The notes under the pieces were generated by a model that worked only from the letters and a program-made list of their open reading frames with translations, did no database searches and had not been told where the DNA came from. A stretch of 64,000 nt of DNA, taken from positions 9,889,001 through 9,953,000 of the forward strand of contig CM040088.1 in the NCBI GenBank assembly GCA_022496805.1, read 5' to 3'. A program made the translations under genes and the position numbers. How positions within the stretch are numbered: the stretch's first letter is position 1; every line of letters begins with the position of its first letter. The stretch comes from Pohlia nutans (taxonomy: Eukaryota > Streptophyta > Bryopsida > Bryales > Mniaceae). This document shows, in pieces, positions 23,047-34,190 of this stretch.

Positions 23047-23515
23047 ATTTTATTTTTTAATTTTTTTTTTCATGCATGAAATTGTATGTTTCCTGTTAGT
23101 CCTAAAATTTTCCTATTTTTCTAATACAAAATGAACTTTTTACATATTTTTAGGTCAAATACTTCAAGAAATTCATATTAATTATTAAAAACCTTCAAAA
23201 AATATAAAATTTCTAGAACGCGTGCAAATGACAATGGAGAATCACATGATATATTTTCTGTAGAATTTTTTAATTTTAATTTTAAAATTCAAAAGGTGAA
23301 CATCTTATGCAGTGTAATTCAGACCTTGAGCTACATAGCTTGCAACAAAAATATTCAATACTTGAAATTTATAAGATCTGAAAAGTGAAGTGAAAACCAA
23401 ACTTGATAAACTTCATTTTCTCAATTGAAAGCAATAGCAAAAAACGTCATCTTCAAGATCAAAATTGGCTTTGACTAACAAACATCCACTATTTGGATGT
23501 GCGGTCCTTAAAGGG
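22931..23515. mobile_element. TTAA element nested in the previous one (585 bp)
   Basis: Left end CCCTTTAACGTCC, right end GGACCGC-like GGTCCTTAAAGGG, with TTAA at 22927-22930 and 23516-23519. It includes a (TA)n run at 23009-23043. No coding capacity. Confidence 0.65.
23009..23043. repeat. (TA)n microsatellite
   Basis: About 17 perfect TA units inside a TTAA-type element. Confidence 0.95.
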
Positions 23516-23625
23516 TTAAAGCATGCATATCTATTATTGTGTGACATTTCAGCTGTGAAATGTCACACCGTACTAGATACGCACGCTTTAAGATAAATGC
23601 TCCCTTTTAGGTATACTTACCTTAA

Positions 23626-24586
23626 TACACTTTAATCTTTAACCTTTAAACATCCTTGGGTTGTTGGAGGGGCAACCCAAAGAGGATATCGTGATTTTTT
23701 TTTAGTCTTGGGCACTAGTGAGAGGGCTGCTCCAAACCAATGACCTTGGAATGGCTAAACCTAACTGATATATGGATTAAATGATGGAGCCTGCATGCGC
23801 TGAGTTTTGACTCACGTAAGAAGGTTGCTAGAGGCTAGAAAACCAACCAACAAGTGCCACTTCATGTAGCAGTGACAATTTTGGAATGGAACAATGTCAT
23901 CGTTGCAGCACAAAAGGGGCTTGTAGTTGCTGAGTCAGGTGCCTGCCACGCCCGAAACTATTTTAGCCCATGCCTCGCCTTGCATGGTGCTAACTGCCCA
24001 AAAACATCCCCCCTCTCCCGATGCACTTCTCCAACCACACACATCTCCACAGTTTACTAAAACAAGTGCAAGTGGGGAATCTAGCTTCGCATTCCCAACC
24101 CCTTTCCAAGGCACCAATCCACTCTTTTTTTGGTGGACAATATCTAAAAAAAATTCTATAATTTTCTTGGATCAACCAATTTTATGCGGCATTCTCTTGG
24201 CTAGGCCTTAAAAAATGGGGAATATTCTTTAATTTCCTCCTCAAATGGTTGTTTTTTTTCTCTAAAATTTTGAACTTGATTAGGCAATTCTGAATTTCAA
24301 CCGGCTAGTGAATTTCGTAAGTAAAGGACGGTTCTACTCAGACATTGGATGCCCCGTCTGCTGAATCTTAAAATCTAACAACTTTGCTTCAAGACTGGGA
24401 GCAAATCAAATCCTCACATAAGTAAGACATGGTAGCTGTGCATGAGTTGCCCATGTGAGTGGCCTGCTTTAATTATATAAGACAGTCACTCCGTTTGTAA
24501 TCAGAGGCCTCACTCCGGGGTGGAAATTTTATCCCTGGGATCCAGCTTGCAATGTCCATCCAGGCACCTTCTCAAGTGCTCGCAAA
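23626..24586. other. Intergenic DNA
   Basis: No gene supported. Overlapping short open frames at 23854-24211 occur on both strands and share no domain that I recognise. Confidence 0.35.
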
Positions 24587-24590
24587 TTAA

Positions 24591-25604
24591 CCCTTAGTGC
24601 CTTGTTGACACTACAACGAGAAGGCGTCGCTTTTCACTTCCTCTTTTAGTCAAACGGCGCCATTTCGCACTCACCAATTTTTTGGTTGGACTTGGTGAGT
24701 GCGATTCGTCACATAGGACAAGCGTGTACAATAAATAAAAAAGAAGGAATGAACATGATCCTCCTAAGTGAGAAACGACGCCTCTCCTTGTAGTGTGACC
24801 ACATTCTAGTCACTGGAGTGTCGGAAATGTAAATAACAGAAAATCCGTGAAGAATTGAATTTTGAATTGTGAAGTTCAGATTTGGAGATTTATAATACAC
24901 ATCTTCTTAAAAATAAGAAAAATAAAAATAAAAATAAAATTTGAAGTTGTGCAACTATCAAAATACCAAAATACTGCAAATACCTCAAAACACAACAAAT
25001 TAATACTTACAAATATAGCACATGTACTATGTTGTATTTCTAGTGTTTGGAAGTTTGTTATCTCGTTTTTTTGTTTTAGTTTTTTTTTTTTTGGATTGTG
25101 TTCTCTTGTTCATGTTCCAGTAGTATATGTATTCTGATCTTGATCAATGTACCAACTTCTTTCAATTTTTAATGTATAAATTTTTGTCCTAAACTGTATG
25201 CGGATATGTCACTCTCACTTAGAAAATTCACAATAAATATGTATGAGTCCGTTCTTGATATGAAAGATTGCAATGGAGAGGTGTTGACATAGGGCATTGC
25301 TAAACCGCGTCGCTTTCATTTTAGAAAATTTAACCCAAATTCTATTTAACTTTGAAATCATACACCCCCCAAAATCTCATTTTTGAGTGTGCATTATATA
25401 TATAGTTCAAAGACATACTATAATCTTGCAATTCCAACATTGGATGATTCTCTAATTTTGGCAAATTGTCTTCACTCCAATTGAGAATACAATTGTACAG
25501 TTACTTTTTAATTTAATCCGTTCTAGTTCTGATAGTTACAATCACAATGGAAAAAAGTACTTAAATTCAGTGCATGCAACTATAGTACCCTAGGCACTAA
25601 AGGG
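24591..25604. mobile_element. TTAA element, 1014 bp, carrying a CACTA MITE
   Basis: Left end CCCTTAGTGCC after TTAA (24587-24590); right end GGCACTAAAGGG before TTAA (25605-25608). The terminal repeats match apart from one extra T. A CACTA-type MITE sits near the left end. The next bases after 25608 (CCCCTGAGC) look like the start of another TTAA element without a found partner. Confidence 0.65.
24609..24795. mobile_element. CACTA-type MITE copy 1 (187 bp), TSD TGA
   Basis: Starts CACTACAACGAGAAGGCGTC and ends GACGCCTCTCCTTGTAGTG. TGA is duplicated on both sides (24606-24608, 24796-24798), the 3-bp duplication of the CACTA superfamily. An internal CACTCACCA.../TTGGTGAGTG repeat is also inverted. 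Confidence 0.9.
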
Positions 25605-25608
25605 TTAA

Positions 25609-26504
25609 CCCCTGAGCAAAAATCAGCTCCAACCCCTGGATAATTTCGTAGGTTAATAGCTAAACGGGCACAAAGTATTTAAAATTTAGAAGCTAATTTT
25701 TTTTTGGAATCCATAAGTAATTTTTGCCGAGTTTCATATAAATTACTTTTGAAATTGTCAAAAGTGTAGAAATATTACCAATCTTTATATTTCTTAAATT
25801 TTGGATAATCAAGTGTAAGTTGATACTCCCAAATGGTATGGGATGAAAAGAACTTGCAAGCCCATGTGAATTCTCACTACACTATAATTTTTGAGTAGAT
25901 TTTGGTACACAATTGAGCATAAAAAATGATCTTATTTTAAAAAGTGTGCATCTAAGAAAAGTTAGAAGGTCAAGTCATCTTCCACTTCCAAAAATATTTT
26001 ATTTTTATTTTAAAAGTTTTCATGCATGAGATATAGACAAAATTTAGTAAGGGTGTGATGGATGTGCATGTGTTGTGATTAGAATTTTGAGGCTCAATTG
26101 TCTATAATAGACTAATGTATTTTGAGTTTTGTTTGATTAAGAAAAGTTGCACAATCAAGTAATCTTTCACTTTCCAAAAAGAATTTTGTGATTTGAAGTG
26201 TTTTTTTGCTAGAGTTATGAATATTTTTGTGAAAGAATTTTAACCAATGACTAAGAAGTGAGAGGAGTCGTACAATCATATTCCACATGCATTGTTAGCA
26301 CTAGTGCATTAAACTTTGTATGAAGCACAAGGCTTTATACCCTTCGTAACTTATGTCTATGAAACACATTCACTTCTATACATCCTTGACATATAAACCA
26401 CTTGATTAACCGACGGTATAAGAGACTCCATTTTGGAAGCTAATAGTTCAGTTCGGAAGCTATAATAGCTTCAACATATATTTCTATCCTTTAAAAAATA
26501 TAAG
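25609..26504. other. AT-rich intergenic DNA
   Basis: Nothing coding is seen. It may include the interior of a TTAA element beginning at 25609. Confidence 0.3.
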
Positions 26505-26618
26505 CACTAGAAGAATTTAAAGAGGGACTTGTACACTAACCATGTGCACTTAAATGTGCCCAAATTCACTCAAAATCTCACTCTAGGCGGAGAGTACAAG
26601 TCCCTCTTTTTTCTAGTG
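26505..26618. mobile_element. CACTA-like foldback MITE (114 bp)
   Basis: CACTAGAAGAATTTAAAGAG pairs with CTCTTTTTTCTAGTG at the right, and GGGACTTGTAC with GTACAAGTCCC. Flanking triplets AAG and AGG differ at one position, so a CACTA-type 3-bp duplication is possible but not clean. Confidence 0.6.
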
Positions 26619-27552
26619 AGGATACATTATTTTATTTTATTTTTTCTTTATTTTTTCTTTTTTTACAATTTCTAACCTTTTTTGATGATGAATTTCAACT
26701 CCTTTAGATATAGGAATGGCCACTTTTGGCCTTGTCACTTGGGGGTTTGATTGGAATAAAACTGATTTCATACGGGGCCCTGGTAACTTTTTGCAAGTTC
26801 TTCACATGTGGTCCGGTAGGACTTTCAGAGTTGAAGGCTAGTCAGTGCCAAGGCTCTTCATTTGATGAGTCTAGAAGAAAAATGGCGTGGTTTTGGCAGG
26901 CTAAGCCTTAATTTGTGCACCTCGGTTGGTCTTTGAAGGGACTTCATCAATTGCTACGTGTCTATTGGACTCAACCCAGTGTATTTGAAAATTTAACGAA
27001 CTGAGAGTAAGGTCACATCCAGATGAGCATAAAAATGATGACTCCGGCAGAGGCTCCGTTTACGATATGCTGCTTGTGAAACAAGCTTGTAATTAAGATA
27101 TTTGCACGAACTAGCAGGGAGGATGCTTAGTAGGACCATCATGATGCTGCACAAATGCACAAAGTCTCAATTGTCCAAACTCCTCGTCAAGATTGCATAA
27201 TTATTTTTTACAATACGATTTGGAAGGAAGTAAATTTCCAACACATGCATGATTGCTGTAAGTTGACTTTAACCCACTAGGTTAACGTAATGTGAAACGT
27301 GACAGTAGATACCGATACACCCAGACCTCCGATACATGTATGAATTGAGAAACGTGTTGTGATGAGGTTATCAGGTTGAAGTTAGCGCCATCGATATATA
27401 TCGGAGAGGTCTTCCGTTTGAGAATGTCGGTACAATCTGCTGATTCACTTGGGACGAGTGGGTCCACAGGTGGTGGACTACGGGTGGGCCTCAGCACAAA
27501 TGTCAAACGTGGAAGCTATATCCTATCGGAGGCTTGATTAGATCCTAAGTGC

Positions 27553-27862
27553 ATGGCCACCCATGGCCTCAGAGGGTCTCTGACCTCAAGAAGTGGATGA
27601 AAAGTTTCAAGGGGCCTTTCAAAATGCTTCTTGACTCTGGATTCTAGCGTGTTAGAAATTGGGCCTTGAAAACACTATTGAGTTGACTATTCGATGATTA
27701 TTCCTCCCATTCTACTTGTCATTGGTTCATTGACTATTTGATGCGCACTTTTGATACGTGAAGGGCGTGCAAGGGTGGGGGAGTGTGAGTGCAAGGGCCT
27801 CTCAAATATAGATGAATAATTTGAGAGGGTTAGTTCTAGCGTGCATGGGTGGGAATGCTCTA
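27553..27862. mobile_element. MITE-like dispersed repeat, copy 1
   Basis: About 300 bp shared with 55765-56073. Common blocks are GGGCGTGCAAGGGT(G/A)GGGGAGTGT, ATTGACTATTTGATG and AGATGAATAATTT. Outer ends (GCATGGCCACCCATG and CATGGGTGGGAATGCTC) form a rough terminal inverted repeat resembling hAT-type MITEs. Confidence 0.6.
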
Positions 27863-28891
27863 ATAAGGCATCGAGTCAGTATTATAATAATAATATCTTT
27901 GTGTTGTCTGCTGGTGAGGGTGTTGTAGAGTGGTTTTTCGCAATGGGATTTAACGTTACTTGTGTGTTGAAAAAACAGAAAAAAACAAAAACGAATTAAA
28001 ATTAACACGGTTCTGTGACAGGACTGATGACCCTGCCGACCACCGGCACTCCTATTCTATTGAAAGCCAGGAGGCTACTACCTTGCTCCTCCGGAAGAAG
28101 CTTCGCGCTAGAAGTCTTTCCTCAATTCACTTTGATTCAAAGCACATCTTCCGTTAACTTTGATTTCTGTCCGAGAAGCCATTGCTGCTGACTGAGAGAT
28201 ACTTTGACACACTCAGAACGTAGTGACCTAAAAAGCATAGTCATACAACTTCTCCTACTTCTTTTCAGTGCAGATTCAGTGACAAGATTTCAAGTCGATT
28301 TTCCACTCCACAACTGTCACAAACTCCTATTGATCAAAAGAGGTCAAGATTTGCTGAACAAAAGTCTTGGAAAATACATTGAAACCTTAAATGAATGGTC
28401 ATCTTCAGATTCAGGAAAGGGTACATAAATGTCTGTAAGCAGCCAGAATGCTCCTATGGCAAGTATTACACGTAGCAATACCCCGGCTACGAATTCAAAC
28501 CAAAACTAACTGACAGCACCTTCCACGCTCTAGATACAACTCGAGGGGAAAAAAAGACAAATCAGCCTGACAAACACGTGAACTCCTACGAGCATTTCCA
28601 TGACCCACTTCCAGCTAAATCCTGCAGGTATATGAATCTGACTCCACTAATTCAAATATTAACGCCGCATATTTAACTGACGACAAGCATAGTTTAACAA
28701 GATTGCTTGCAGGGGACAAAATATTCTGCCGTAGAATGTTCGACTATCTGAATCTGGGGAGGTAAATCAACAGCCATGGCCACGTACTCATCTTGCAAAA
28801 TAATAATGGCTCAGAGGAAGCCGTCCAATATTCTTTCAGGTTGTATGTCCTTCAATTGCAAGAGTTTTCTGTTGCCAAGCAATCGATCAAC

Positions 28892-29068
28892 TCAGCTGTT
28901 TCCTTCCTCATCGCCCTCATCGTCGTCCTCGCCTTCCTCGTCTTCCTCATCAGCTTCTTCATCTTCTTCATCGGGCTCCGGGATGTCAATCCAAACGTCC
29001 ATGTAGTGTAGCTCAGCATCAGAAAATGTTTGATTAGCGTCCAAGTTGATCAAATCCTTGGGATCCAT
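28892..29068 (-). CDS. Short acidic protein, copy 1 (58 aa)
   Basis: Unknown function. From the ATG at 29068 the product is 58 residues: a head (DPKDLINLDANQTFSDAEL), a YMDVWIDIPEP hinge and a tail of about 30 Asp/Glu residues ending GNS. The same layout occurs at 33068-33247 and, more distantly, at 40908-41072 on the same strand. In copies 1 and 2 the stop codon context (GCTGAGTT) and the bases before the ATG (AG-NATCATGG) are conserved. The latter looks like a splice acceptor, so an upstream non-coding or coding exon is possible. A TATTTAAGG box lies about 270 bp upstream. A downstream block (GGATTTAGCTGGAAGTGGGT) is also shared with copy 2 and may be a 3' UTR or alternative exon. Confidence 0.55.
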   Translation of the reverse strand: MDPKDLINLDANQTFSDAELHYMDVWIDIPEPDEEDEEADEEDEEGEDDDEGDEEGNS

Positions 29069-29430
29069 GATTCTGTCCACAGGTTGCGCAGCAATAACTA
29101 CAATGTGTTCCAAGTGTTGGGAGCTACTATTTCGCTTGAGATCTTCTTCTTCTGCCTTACTGGACCTAAGCAATAAGTATATCCTTGTGCTGCAAGTAGA
29201 CAGGATTTCTTACAACAAAACTTTGAGAAGAGCTAGCGAGCAAGCGCTCGTGAGAACTGACTCATTAAGCAACAGAAACGGACTTGTGCAATCGAAGTGG
29301 ACAATCTGATGTAGCATTGTATGAACAAATCTGCCTGCCTTAAATAGGTTTTTCATAGTCATGTGTATCAGAAAAAGGGGTTTACCTTGGGCTAAGCTAA
29401 TCGGAAGCGAAATCACTCAGAGACGTGTTG

Positions 29431-30119
29431 TAGAAATTATGTACACCCCAGGTGGTAAGGACGTCGTCAATGCAACACAGCATTTCTATACACTTCAAAG
29501 TAGAGTTCTATCCATATTTATATTTTAGAGACCCAATCCTACACGTTCTATGTAATTACTCAATGAATCAATCACAAATTAGCATAAGTTGAATGTAGGA
29601 CAAGATTCCATCACATGTGAAATCAAATACAAGATTTCATCTAAACTTAGCCATAAAAGTGATTTAGAGGGCTTGATACACAGAAAAAATGTGAAGTGTT
29701 GTCTCAAACTTCACAACAAAGAAAATTATACCTAGATACTTTTCATTCATTTTGTCGAGTGTCAGAAGATAAAAATTGTGTTGCATTGAGGATGTTCTAA
29801 AGCATTTTATTATTTCCTTGTGTAGGTTAGCTCCTTTTTAGGGTTTTGAGGATTCATCAAACATCAGGTTGTTGAATCCCAATAACTTTTTTTTAAGGTT
29901 TTGTTATAAATTGAATTCACATCAAAATATGCGCACTAGAGATTTGTGTAACTTTTTAGGCTCCTGTGATATGTCCTTATGCATGTCAAGTGAATGGCTC
30001 AAGCAACCAACTAAGCCTATTGGCTTCAACAAATTATAAAGTTTCCTATGTTTCTTTTATTCAATTTTGCATAGGTCATATGTAGACTTAGGCTTAGTTT
30101 GTCATGGGTTGGTATAGTA
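29431..30119. other. AT-rich intergenic DNA
   Basis: No gene or repeat recognised. Confidence 0.3.
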
Positions 30120-30614
30120 CTAGATACGAGTAATTACAAAAACAATTCGAACCCTGAATTTTAGAGCAGTGCAAATGAAACCTCCACTAGTATGATTAGC
30201 TCTTTGGAGGACATCTGTCTTATGGCTTAAACATATTAATGAACTAGTAAATACACTAAGGCTTAAAAAACAACCTTTGGATAACATTTGTTCAAGCGTT
30301 GGATGAATTTTGCTCATTATTTGAATGGTCATAGGCTCTAATGCCCTATAATTAGTGCTTGATGACCACGGCAAGAAGCTAGTCTTGGCTTGTTTTAGGA
30401 TTAAGCAAAGTTTTCTTTTTTTTTGTCTACTCAAGTACTCATGAAAGTACTCATATAAACTATTGAAATCCTTGCAGCGGTACATCTTTGTCAGTTGCCA
30501 CTGTTCCAAGGCAATCACAAGTGGGCTCTTTTGAAGACTGCACGGTGCCAATTCGCTAACTGCCAATGAATTAACTGCCAACCCCAACTTCCGATAACTG
30601 TACAGTACAACCAA
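30120..30614 (-). CDS. Unrecognised open frame, 164 codons, doubtful
   Basis: An uninterrupted minus-strand frame in AT-rich DNA. It has a basic segment (SRQKKRKLCLILKQAK) but no domain I recognise, no paralogue in the window and no clear splice context. It may be a chance frame. Confidence 0.15.
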   Translation of the reverse strand: MVVLYSYRKLGLAVNSLAVSELAPCSLQKSPLVIALEQWQLTKMYRCKDFNSLYEYFHEYLSRQKKRKLCLILKQAKTSFLPWSSSTNYRALEPMTIQIMSKIHPTLEQMLSKGCFLSLSVFTSSLICLSHKTDVLQRANHTSGGFICTALKFRVRIVFVITRI

Positions 30615-31329
30615 TAAACGACTAGAAACAATGTCTGATAGCCGCTATGAAAGACGGAGTCAATAAGACAATTCTCAGTTTCTAGTTGTCAGGTCTCATG
30701 GCCCATTCACAGCAGTCACCCAACACGAGTGCGGCAAGTAAGTTTTTGGTAGCTACAATGTGTTCATGTAAAATTTATTTATTTAACCTGATGCATGCTG
30801 CTCCAACGCATTTTGGGTGCCGCAAGAAAGTTCCGTCTCCACCAAAGCACATGCGTTGGCCAAAAGCATGAAGAGACAAGGCTCTGACACTGCAAGAAAT
30901 TGTATATTGTTTTCGAAATTTATCTTGTAGCATTCCAAGAACGCAATGCAAGTGCACTTCTTGATGTGAATGGGCCAACACGCAAGATCAATTCCAAAAG
31001 AGCAGCACCTAGCCAATATTGTTTTATATTTTCGTGCAACATGCACCATTCAATGCACCATGCAATGCAGTGGGTAAGGGAAGTATGAATAGAATCATCC
31101 ATATATTTATGCACATCCATAAATTATGAAGCTTTCATCCAAATATCGACGACTTTAGTAAATTTTTGAGAGACTTTTGGTGATTTCATCTACATTTTCA
31201 CCTTTTCTTTTTTGTGTGTTAAGGTAGCTCTCTCAAAATCAAGAAAGATTCTGATAAAAATTTCCTACAATTTTCTTTTGCTTACAACACCCATTCGCCA
31301 TTTCTCAAAACGTTCATCATCCACTTCAT
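30615..31329. other. Intergenic DNA
   Basis: Short overlapping frames on both strands (30686-31120) with no recognisable product. A small direct repeat CATGCACCATTCAATGCACC is near 31040-31065. Confidence 0.3.
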
Positions 31330-32098
31330 GGGATTAATTGGCGAATATCATTGCACAGAGTCCAGGCAACTTGTGTGAGTTGAGAATTGCAAGCAGTCTG
31401 ACTTCCAGTATGGTCTCGTAGGACTTTCAGAATTGAAGCCTGCTGTGTCCAGTTCCGAGACTCTTCGTTTGATGAGTTTACAAGAAAAACGGGGTTTGGT
31501 AGTTTCCTACACAAAATCTCAAAACATCCTTCAGAAACATGAGAATTTAAAAAAAATTGATGACCCCAAAATATCATATTTTATCGCATTTTCGTACTTA
31601 AGGAAAGAGAAATCAACGCAATATTTTTCGGTGAAATGGCTAGTGAAAATTGCACTGGTTATCTGAATGCACTGAATAATCGAAATGTGCCATCACCAGA
31701 ACCCCTTCTCGCCATAGCCACGCATAGCCACGCACAGCCATGGAATTACAGGGTAAATTTTCCGTAGTATATCAGAAGCGCTAAATCATATGATAGGCTA
31801 AGAAACAAAGTTTAAACACTTGCACCATTCATTTGCTACGACAGTAGATGATGCATGGATTCACAAATTGCAAAACAGCTTGTGGATGAAGCGCTGTCGG
31901 AAGCGCTATCGGAGAGCTCCTCCGTTGGAGATGTTCACCTGGGTAATTGAATTCTGCTAGTGGGACAGGACGGAACTTGGCAGCTGTGAAATTACGGCCT
32001 ACCGGAACCTCTGAGACATGGTACTAGCTCCTGTTCTATTACAAGACACGAGGCTCCTTTCCGTCTCTGTTAGAGACTTCATTGTCTTAGTTTCCTAA

Positions 32099-32271
32099 CA
32101 CTACAAGGAGAAGGCGTCGCTTTTCACTCACTAGGTGAGTCAAATGGCGCCACTTTGCATTCACTACCCAGGCGCTCAAGACTTGGTGAGTGCGATTTGT
32201 CACGTAGGACAAGTGTGTAGAGTGAACTTTGACATTGTTCTAAGTGAGAAGCGAGGCCTTTGCTAATAGTG
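32099..32271. mobile_element. CACTA-type MITE copy 2 (173 bp), TSD TAA
   Basis: Starts CACTACAAGGAGAAGGCGTC and ends GGCCTTTGCTAATAGTG. TAA flanks both ends (32096-32098 and 32272-32274). Confidence 0.88.
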
Positions 32272-32332
32272 TAAATTCAAGTCTCTGACCTTTGATTCAA
32301 AACAAGTATAGTTTTGTTATCTTCTCTAACTA

Positions 32333-32512
32333 CACTACAAGGAGAAGGCGTTGCTTTTCACTCCTGTGAATCAAACAGCGCCGCTTCGCACTCACCAATT
32401 TTTTAGTTGAACTTGGTGAGTGCGATTCGTCAAGTAGGACAAGTGTGTACAGTGAAAAAGCAACAATGAACAGAATCCTGCAGAGTGAGAAACGGCGCCT
32501 CTGCTTGTACTG
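32333..32512. mobile_element. CACTA-type MITE copy 3 (180 bp), TSD CTA
   Basis: Starts CACTACAAGGAGAAGGCGTT and ends GGCGCCTCTGCTTGTACTG. CTA flanks both ends (32330-32332 and 32513-32515). The last bases (TACTG) carry one change from TAGTG. Confidence 0.88.
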
Positions 32513-33067
32513 CTAGATTTTATGCGACATGAGAGAAGCTGCTACATGAACCAAGAACCAACGGTTTCCAAGCAACAAGTGCAACTCAAACGAGGCCAAG
32601 CTTTAATCCACAAATGTCTTGGAAATCACTTCCTACAAATGGTCATCGTGACAAAAATGTCTCGCCGAATGAGCAGCTAATTAATTAAGCTCCTATGGCA
32701 AGTAATGTATGCATCAATTTCGCTTCAAATTGAACAGAAAAACTGACAGCTCCCTTCATTCTGAGCACTATCATACTTCGCTTCAATCTGCACAACTGAA
32801 TGAACTGGTGAACAATCTAGCTGTGAGATTCGAATGATCGTTTCCACCCACTTCATGCGAAATCCTGCGTATGGATCTTCCTCTTCTTCACTAGCCTCGG
32901 AAAATAGATAATAATGGCGCAAACAAATCATGGTCATGTTCTCATCGGTACTCCCAAATGGCTTTAATTAGGAAAGCCTCCTTTTCTTCCTTCCATGAAA
33001 CACCAACTTCAAGACCATCAAAAAAGCAAAGATGGAATTTCTGTTGCCAAGCATGCATGAACCAAAC

Positions 33068-33247
33068 TCAGCCCTCATCGTCTTGATCCGCCTCCTCATT
33101 GTTTCCCACTCCCTCATCGTCGTCGTCTTCCTCCTCAGATTCTTCATCAGCCTCAGGGTCATCAAGCCACACGTCCAGGTAACGTAATTCATCATCTCGT
33201 AAAGTCTGCGTTGCGTCCAATTCGACTAAATCGCGTACTGGCTCCAT
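33068..33247 (-). CDS. Short acidic protein, copy 2 (59 aa)
   Basis: Paralogue of 28892-29068. From the ATG at 33247 the product has a head EPVRDLVELDATQTLRDDEL, the hinge YLDVWLDDPEADEE and an Asp/Glu tail ending DQDDEG. The changes relative to copy 1 are mostly conservative in the head, and length is kept within one residue although the tail sequence differs, which suggests selection on protein rather than DNA. The ATG follows TTCTTCTAG-TATC, a good splice-acceptor context. A TATA-like TTTATAAA lies about 130 bp upstream at 33374-33383. Function unknown; acidic tails often bind histones or basic proteins, but that is a general property. Confidence 0.55.
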   Translation of the reverse strand: MEPVRDLVELDATQTLRDDELRYLDVWLDDPEADEESEEEDDDDEGVGNNEEADQDDEG

Positions 33248-33685
33248 GATACTAGAAGAAGAGAAATCGTTGTAATACAAAACTCACTGAATTTCCAACA
33301 ACAACAAATTAAATGTGGCCACATGTAAGAGCTCTCAACACGATGATGAGTCCAATGCAGCCTATTGAACTGATTTATAAACAGGTTGGTGCACACACTG
33401 TACATATATCGGAAATTGCAATCAAGCGTATCTGAAAAGGAGCCCTAGCCTAAACTTCAGTTATCGGAAAGAAACTCCGATATATGTGCATCCAGCAAGC
33501 TCTAGAACTCGTGATGATCGTCGTTTCCAGCCTAGTGTAATGTAGCACTAGGTTTAGAACTCCCCTTCGTCACCAGTCTGTACGCGCTAGTCGCTGATGG
33601 GTTGTGTACCTGTCGACACTGTAAGTTAAAGGAGGGACGTTACCTGTGTAGTAAAATGCTCAATTTACATGCTCCGTATAAGAAA

Positions 33686-33688
<3 letters not shown>

Positions 33689-33728
<40 letters not shown>

Positions 33729-33782
33729 TATTTATTTATTTGTTTATTTGTTTATTTGTTTATTTATTTATTTATTTATTTA
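33689..33782. repeat. (TA)n followed by (TTTA/TTTG)n microsatellites
   Basis: Eighteen TA units (33689-33724), then a tetranucleotide run of TTTA and TTTG. Confidence 0.95.
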
Positions 33783-33844
33783 AAGAAGGTACTTTTGCTA
33801 CATAGTAAATGCTCCTAATGCCCTTGTGCGAGTTATCCTCTGCA

Positions 33845-34190
33845 GTCGAGAGGCCGTGGGATTGAGAGTCCAAACTTTGTTGAGAGTTCAAAGAAATCTA
33901 CTGAAAATAGCCAATAAAATATAGTTTCATTTTTTATGAAAAGAAATCGACGGCCTCTCGACCATAGTGACGGGTCTTGCAAAATGTAGGACCCAAACTT
34001 CCTCTCGAGAGGCCGTCACCTTGGTCAAAAAGTGTTGCCATGTAAGCATTTTGAAGGTCCACGGCCTTTGGACTTTGGCCTCTAGTGTGAAGGGTCGAGA
34101 GGCCGAAACCATGGTTTCTTGCAATTTGATTAGTGGAAACCGACGGCCTCTCGACCTTTGGCCATAGTGTGAAGCGGCCCTAAGATGTAT
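33845..34190. mobile_element. PIF/Harbinger-related MITE remnant
   Basis: The right end reads CTTTGGCCATAGTGTGAAGC followed by GGCCC and TAA, close to the end of the Harbinger element at 48349-52095 (CTCTAGTGTAAAGAGGCCC, TTA). CGACGGCCTCTCGAC-type units recur at 33840, 33950, 34010, 34090 and 34145, so internal sequence has been duplicated. The left end is not recognisable. Confidence 0.5.

Larger units (their letters stand above)
22683..23621. mobile_element. Outer TTAA element containing nested TTAA elements (939 bp)
   Basis: A 28-bp inverted repeat begins GGTAAGTATACCTAAAAGGG at the left and has its exact complement at the right (CCCTTTTAGGTATACTTACC). TTAA lies just outside both ends (22679-22682 and 23622-23625). 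Inside, a second pair of ends starts CCCTTAAAG after TTAA at 22713-22716 and ends CCTTTAAGGG before TTAA at 22927-22930, and a third element follows directly. Confidence 0.75.
26700..29430. repeat. Segmental duplication, unit 1
   Basis: Blocks here recur in the same order and orientation at 31330-33490: GTAGGACTTTCAGAGTTGAAG (26815 / 31418), a TATCGGAGAG(G/C)TC-TCCGTT block (27402 / 31907), GCTCCTATGGCAAGTA followed by ACTGACAGC (28450 / 32690), an acidic-protein frame (28892-29068 / 33068-33247), and its upstream region. The offset is 4.2-4.6 kb. Confidence 0.7.
31330..33490. repeat. Segmental duplication, unit 2
   Basis: Collinear counterpart of 26700-29430, see there. It has been enlarged by two CACTA MITEs at 32099-32271 and 32333-32512 that unit 1 lacks. 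Confidence 0.7.

Noticed and set aside
28776..29011. Plus-strand Ser-rich and hydrophobic frames at 28776-29011
   Set aside because: They are antisense to the acidic tail of the minus-strand frame (GAG/GAT codons read as Ser/Leu-rich); the minus frame has a conserved paralogue.
30120..30614. A 164-codon minus-strand frame as a real gene
   Set aside because: No domain, no paralogue, AT-rich context and no splice or promoter evidence; kept only as a doubtful entry.
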